From Periplaneta americana (taxonomy: Eukaryota; Arthropoda; Insecta; Blattodea; Blattidae), in NCBI RefSeq assembly GCF_040183065.1, contig NC_091120.1, positions 183,484,396 to 183,548,395 on the forward strand: 64,000 nt of DNA. The letters are read 5' to 3'. Positions 61,853 to 64,000 of this stretch are shown piece after piece. Position 1 is the stretch's first letter. Each line of letters starts with the position of its first letter. The position numbers and the translations under genes are program-made. The notes beneath the pieces were generated by a model. That model saw nothing but the letters and a program-made list of their open reading frames with translations, searched no databases and was not told where the DNA came from.

Positions 61853-62448
61853 ATTAGTACATTATGCAACGAGCCTATGATAGTAATTAAGACGCAAGTA
61901 TGTTTGTTTATGAAACGAGCGCAAGCGAGTTTCATAATATTCATACGAGCGTGTTAATTACCATTATAGGCCAGTTTCATACGACTTTTCATGCTCGACC
62001 ATATTTCTAACTTGAAATTATTCAGAAGTATACATTTTATTTGTATCTGACAGAAGATCGGAAGTGACCTTGTTCATAGCTCGAAATTGTGAGATGTGCG
62101 CAGACGCGAAAGTATTGATTTTTTCCGAAGAACAATAATGTCATTGACCTTGATGTAATGCAGAGAATATATAACCCGGAAATTGATTTAGAATTGAAAA
62201 ACGAGATGACAAATTGAATTTAATTGAATTATTATTTACAATTAACGCTAATTATTATAGTAACAGAACATAACCTTCTGCGACAGTATTGAATTTCCAG
62301 CCTCCGTGACGTTTCCCTCGTCTTTCGATTGCATATCCGAGGATAATCGAAAACCTGAACTTTAATGAATAGGTGTACTTTAATGACATGCATTAAAGGA
62401 TTGCTACCAGGTGTATAATTACTACATTTCGGCATGGTCGAGCATAAA
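61853..62448 (+). mobile_element. MITE family M, copy 3
   Basis: Same ends as 20809-21386. The left duplication copy lacks it: 10790-10805 reads directly from ACACATACA into TATTTAAAATAC. So this copy inserted after the lipase duplication, probably with a CATA duplication. Confidence 0.88.
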
Positions 62449-62620
62449 CATATTTAAAATACATAGATTGTACCCAAAAGAGCAAAATGTCCTGATTGAG
62501 GCAGCCACATAGAAGTGACATAACTTAATTTGAATTTTAAATAGAAATAGGGGAAAAACAAAATAAAGAAAAAATATCTATAACAAGGAATTCAGGTAGT
62601 GAATAGAGTATCTGCGAGGC

Positions 62621-62625
<5 letters not shown>

Positions 62626-62678
<53 letters not shown>
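62626..62678. repeat. (ATT)n microsatellite
   Basis: Pure ATT triplets, about 50 bases, at the right edge of the duplication. Confidence 0.93.
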
Positions 62679-62681
<3 letters not shown>

Positions 62682-62709
62682 CGTGTTATTTCCGTATTGG
62701 AAAAACAAC

Positions 62710-63168
62710 TCAGCCAGGAAGGTGAAACCCTAGTCATGTGTTGGGCTACTGCTCGAAATGGGATTTCGAAGCTTTACTGCAAACAGTCTTCGCAAGGCAC
62801 AAGAGGTTCACAGCAGAGGATGGGTCACCAAAAAGAGCGGATATTGTGGTAATCGATTGACGCAACCAAAGGACTCTTATTTTAGATCTGAAGAAAAATA
62901 TCAAAAGAAGAAAAACAAAACGGTTATTTTTCAACAGGACAATGCTACCCAACATACTTCCGAACGTTCAATGGACGCCATAAAGAAAATGTTCCAAGAC
63001 CTGATAAGCTGAGGTTAGTGGCGCCCTAAATCCCCTGATCTCAGTTATCTTTGGGGAAACTTAAAGCGTAAAGCGTATAAAAATAATCCACATTACTTTA
63101 GTAGAACAGAGGAACGCAATACGACAGGTAGTGACAAAAATTGCTCAAGCTGAACTGAAGGATATGTG
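62710..63168 (+). pseudogene. DDE_3-type transposase C-terminal remnant
   Basis: The frame up to 63012 ends KTVIFQQDNATQHTSERSMD, AIKKMFQDLIS, containing the second catalytic Asp (QQD). In shifted frames WRPKSPDLS, YLWGNLKRKAYKNNPH and a degenerate tail follow. The order matches insect DDE_3 transposases with LWGNLK.KVY.NNPH. Stops and shifts inactivate it. It is a different family from those at 30224 and 42108. Confidence 0.75.
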
Positions 63169-63248
63169 ACGTAATTTATTTGTTTAACATATGTACAGCG
63201 TGTCTCATTGCAGAACGTAATTTTTAGCAGTATGTGCAATATTTCGTA

Positions 63249-64000
63249 CCAGCCGAACCCGTGCGCTCCGCTGCACCTGTTAGAAATAAATGTAAAGTAA
63301 TTACATAATTAAAATAGGACGTTTGATCCAGGAAACATTCGTGTTTGATAGAAGGATAAATCGTTTAATATGTTACTTAATTTAAATTGTATTTAAATAA
63401 TTAAAATGCGGTCTATTTGGTCCAGAGAGCAATCATTTGGTGCAATGACAATATATTCCTTTAACATGTTTCTTAATTGTTATTACATGCAACCATAGTT
63501 TAATGAAGATTGACATATCATTTAGTTTTAATGTGTATACTTTATATTACTTGCTATATGTTTCAGAAGTTACTGTAATAACATTGTAGAATTATGTCCA
63601 TCTAGAGAAACTACACTTTCCAATGGTGGAATAATAATTAAGCAATTAATTATTTTCCGATATTACTTCACACAAACACAGAAACATTCTCTTAGGCTAT
63701 GTTTAATAGCTTTCGATTGCTGTTGTCCAAGGCCCCTTATAGACGAAGTCATTTGTTTTTATTTCAGTACAGCGCCTTAGATGACGTTGTTATTGTAATT
63801 TTAAAACTCATTTATCTCATTAAATATCAGTCCTATCAAAATTTTGTGTAGAATAAAACTTATTGGAAATAATGTTTAAAGAAACTTTTGTTATGTAACA
63901 TTTTCATGAAAATAAATAATAATCGAGATATTTCGATCTATTTAATCCAGGTCCTCTCATAACCCCCTTTTATATATAAAGTATTTTGAATGCCATATAG
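63249..64000 (-). mobile_element. Non-autonomous Helitron (copy 3), cut by window edge
   Basis: The minus-strand 3' end GTGCAGCGGAGCGCACGGG is present with the terminal CTAG changed to CTGG. The sequence follows copies 1 and 2 to the window edge, without the TATTA microsatellite. Confidence 0.88.

Larger units (their letters stand above)
60486..62610 (+). repeat. Segmental duplication, right copy
   Basis: Matches the left copy 985-10975 in blocks (see that entry). It lacks the hAT, LINE and 3.6-kb insertions of the left copy and retains the single CCCTAGCG at 61026-61033. It has gained the family M MITE (61853-62448), absent from the left copy near 10795. Confidence 0.88.

Overview
The window is eukaryotic, AT-rich and dominated by transposable elements. 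It looks like part of a large insect genome. Families seen include RTE, Jockey/CR1, R2-type and Penelope retroelements, tRNA-derived SINEs, hAT, Tc1/mariner-like elements, a THAP-bearing TAA-duplicating element and Helitrons. That mix, very long introns and a tandem acid-lipase cluster suggest a cockroach- or termite-like insect (Blattodea). This is an inference; no search was run.

The one intact host gene is an eight-exon acid (lysosomal/gastric-type) lipase on the + strand, from the ATG at 14165 to the TAG at 61628. The exons are 14165-14260, 20370-20574, 33136-33253, 38843-39089, 46163-46321, 52139-52223, 55898-56040 and 61473-61628. Every junction has GT..AG ends and compatible phase. The exons join to 1,209 nt, or 402 residues, with a signal peptide and a Ser171 (GHSMG), Asp345, His376 triad. 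Seven introns of 3.7 to 12.6 kb are filled with transposons and satellites. A second, closely related last exon at 10421-10579 belongs to an upstream paralogue whose other exons lie left of the window, so the locus is a tandem cluster.

Layout. 1-10,975 is the 3' end of the upstream lipase. It includes a segmental-duplication copy broken by two hAT elements, one of which holds a 5'-truncated RTE LINE. 10,976-14,164 is intergenic and carries a SINE, a TA-flanked transposon and a mariner remnant. Intron 1 (14,261-20,369) holds a tRNA-like palindrome, SINEs, a TA-flanked transposon, a TTAA-flanked MITE and a Penelope remnant with a hammerhead-like motif. Intron 2 (20,575-33,135) holds nested TIR elements, a 98-bp satellite of about 28 copies with a 7-monomer higher-order repeat, and a 3-kb inverted-repeat element carrying remnants of two different transposases. 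Intron 3 (33,254-38,842) holds a polypurine tract, Jockey, Penelope and hAT fragments. Intron 4 (39,090-46,162) holds a ~275-290-bp minisatellite, an R2-type endonuclease fragment and a Helitron. Intron 5 (46,322-52,138) holds a foldback element split by a Helitron and a Jockey/CR1-like LINE. Intron 6 (52,224-55,897) holds a THAP-bearing transposon nested in an older palindrome. Intron 7 (56,041-61,472) starts next to a foldback element packed with ~55-bp repeats and ends in the second copy of the segmental duplication. The right flank has a MITE, a DDE transposase remnant and a third Helitron.

The paralogous duplication copies and target-site duplications let several insertions be ordered in time directly from the sequence.
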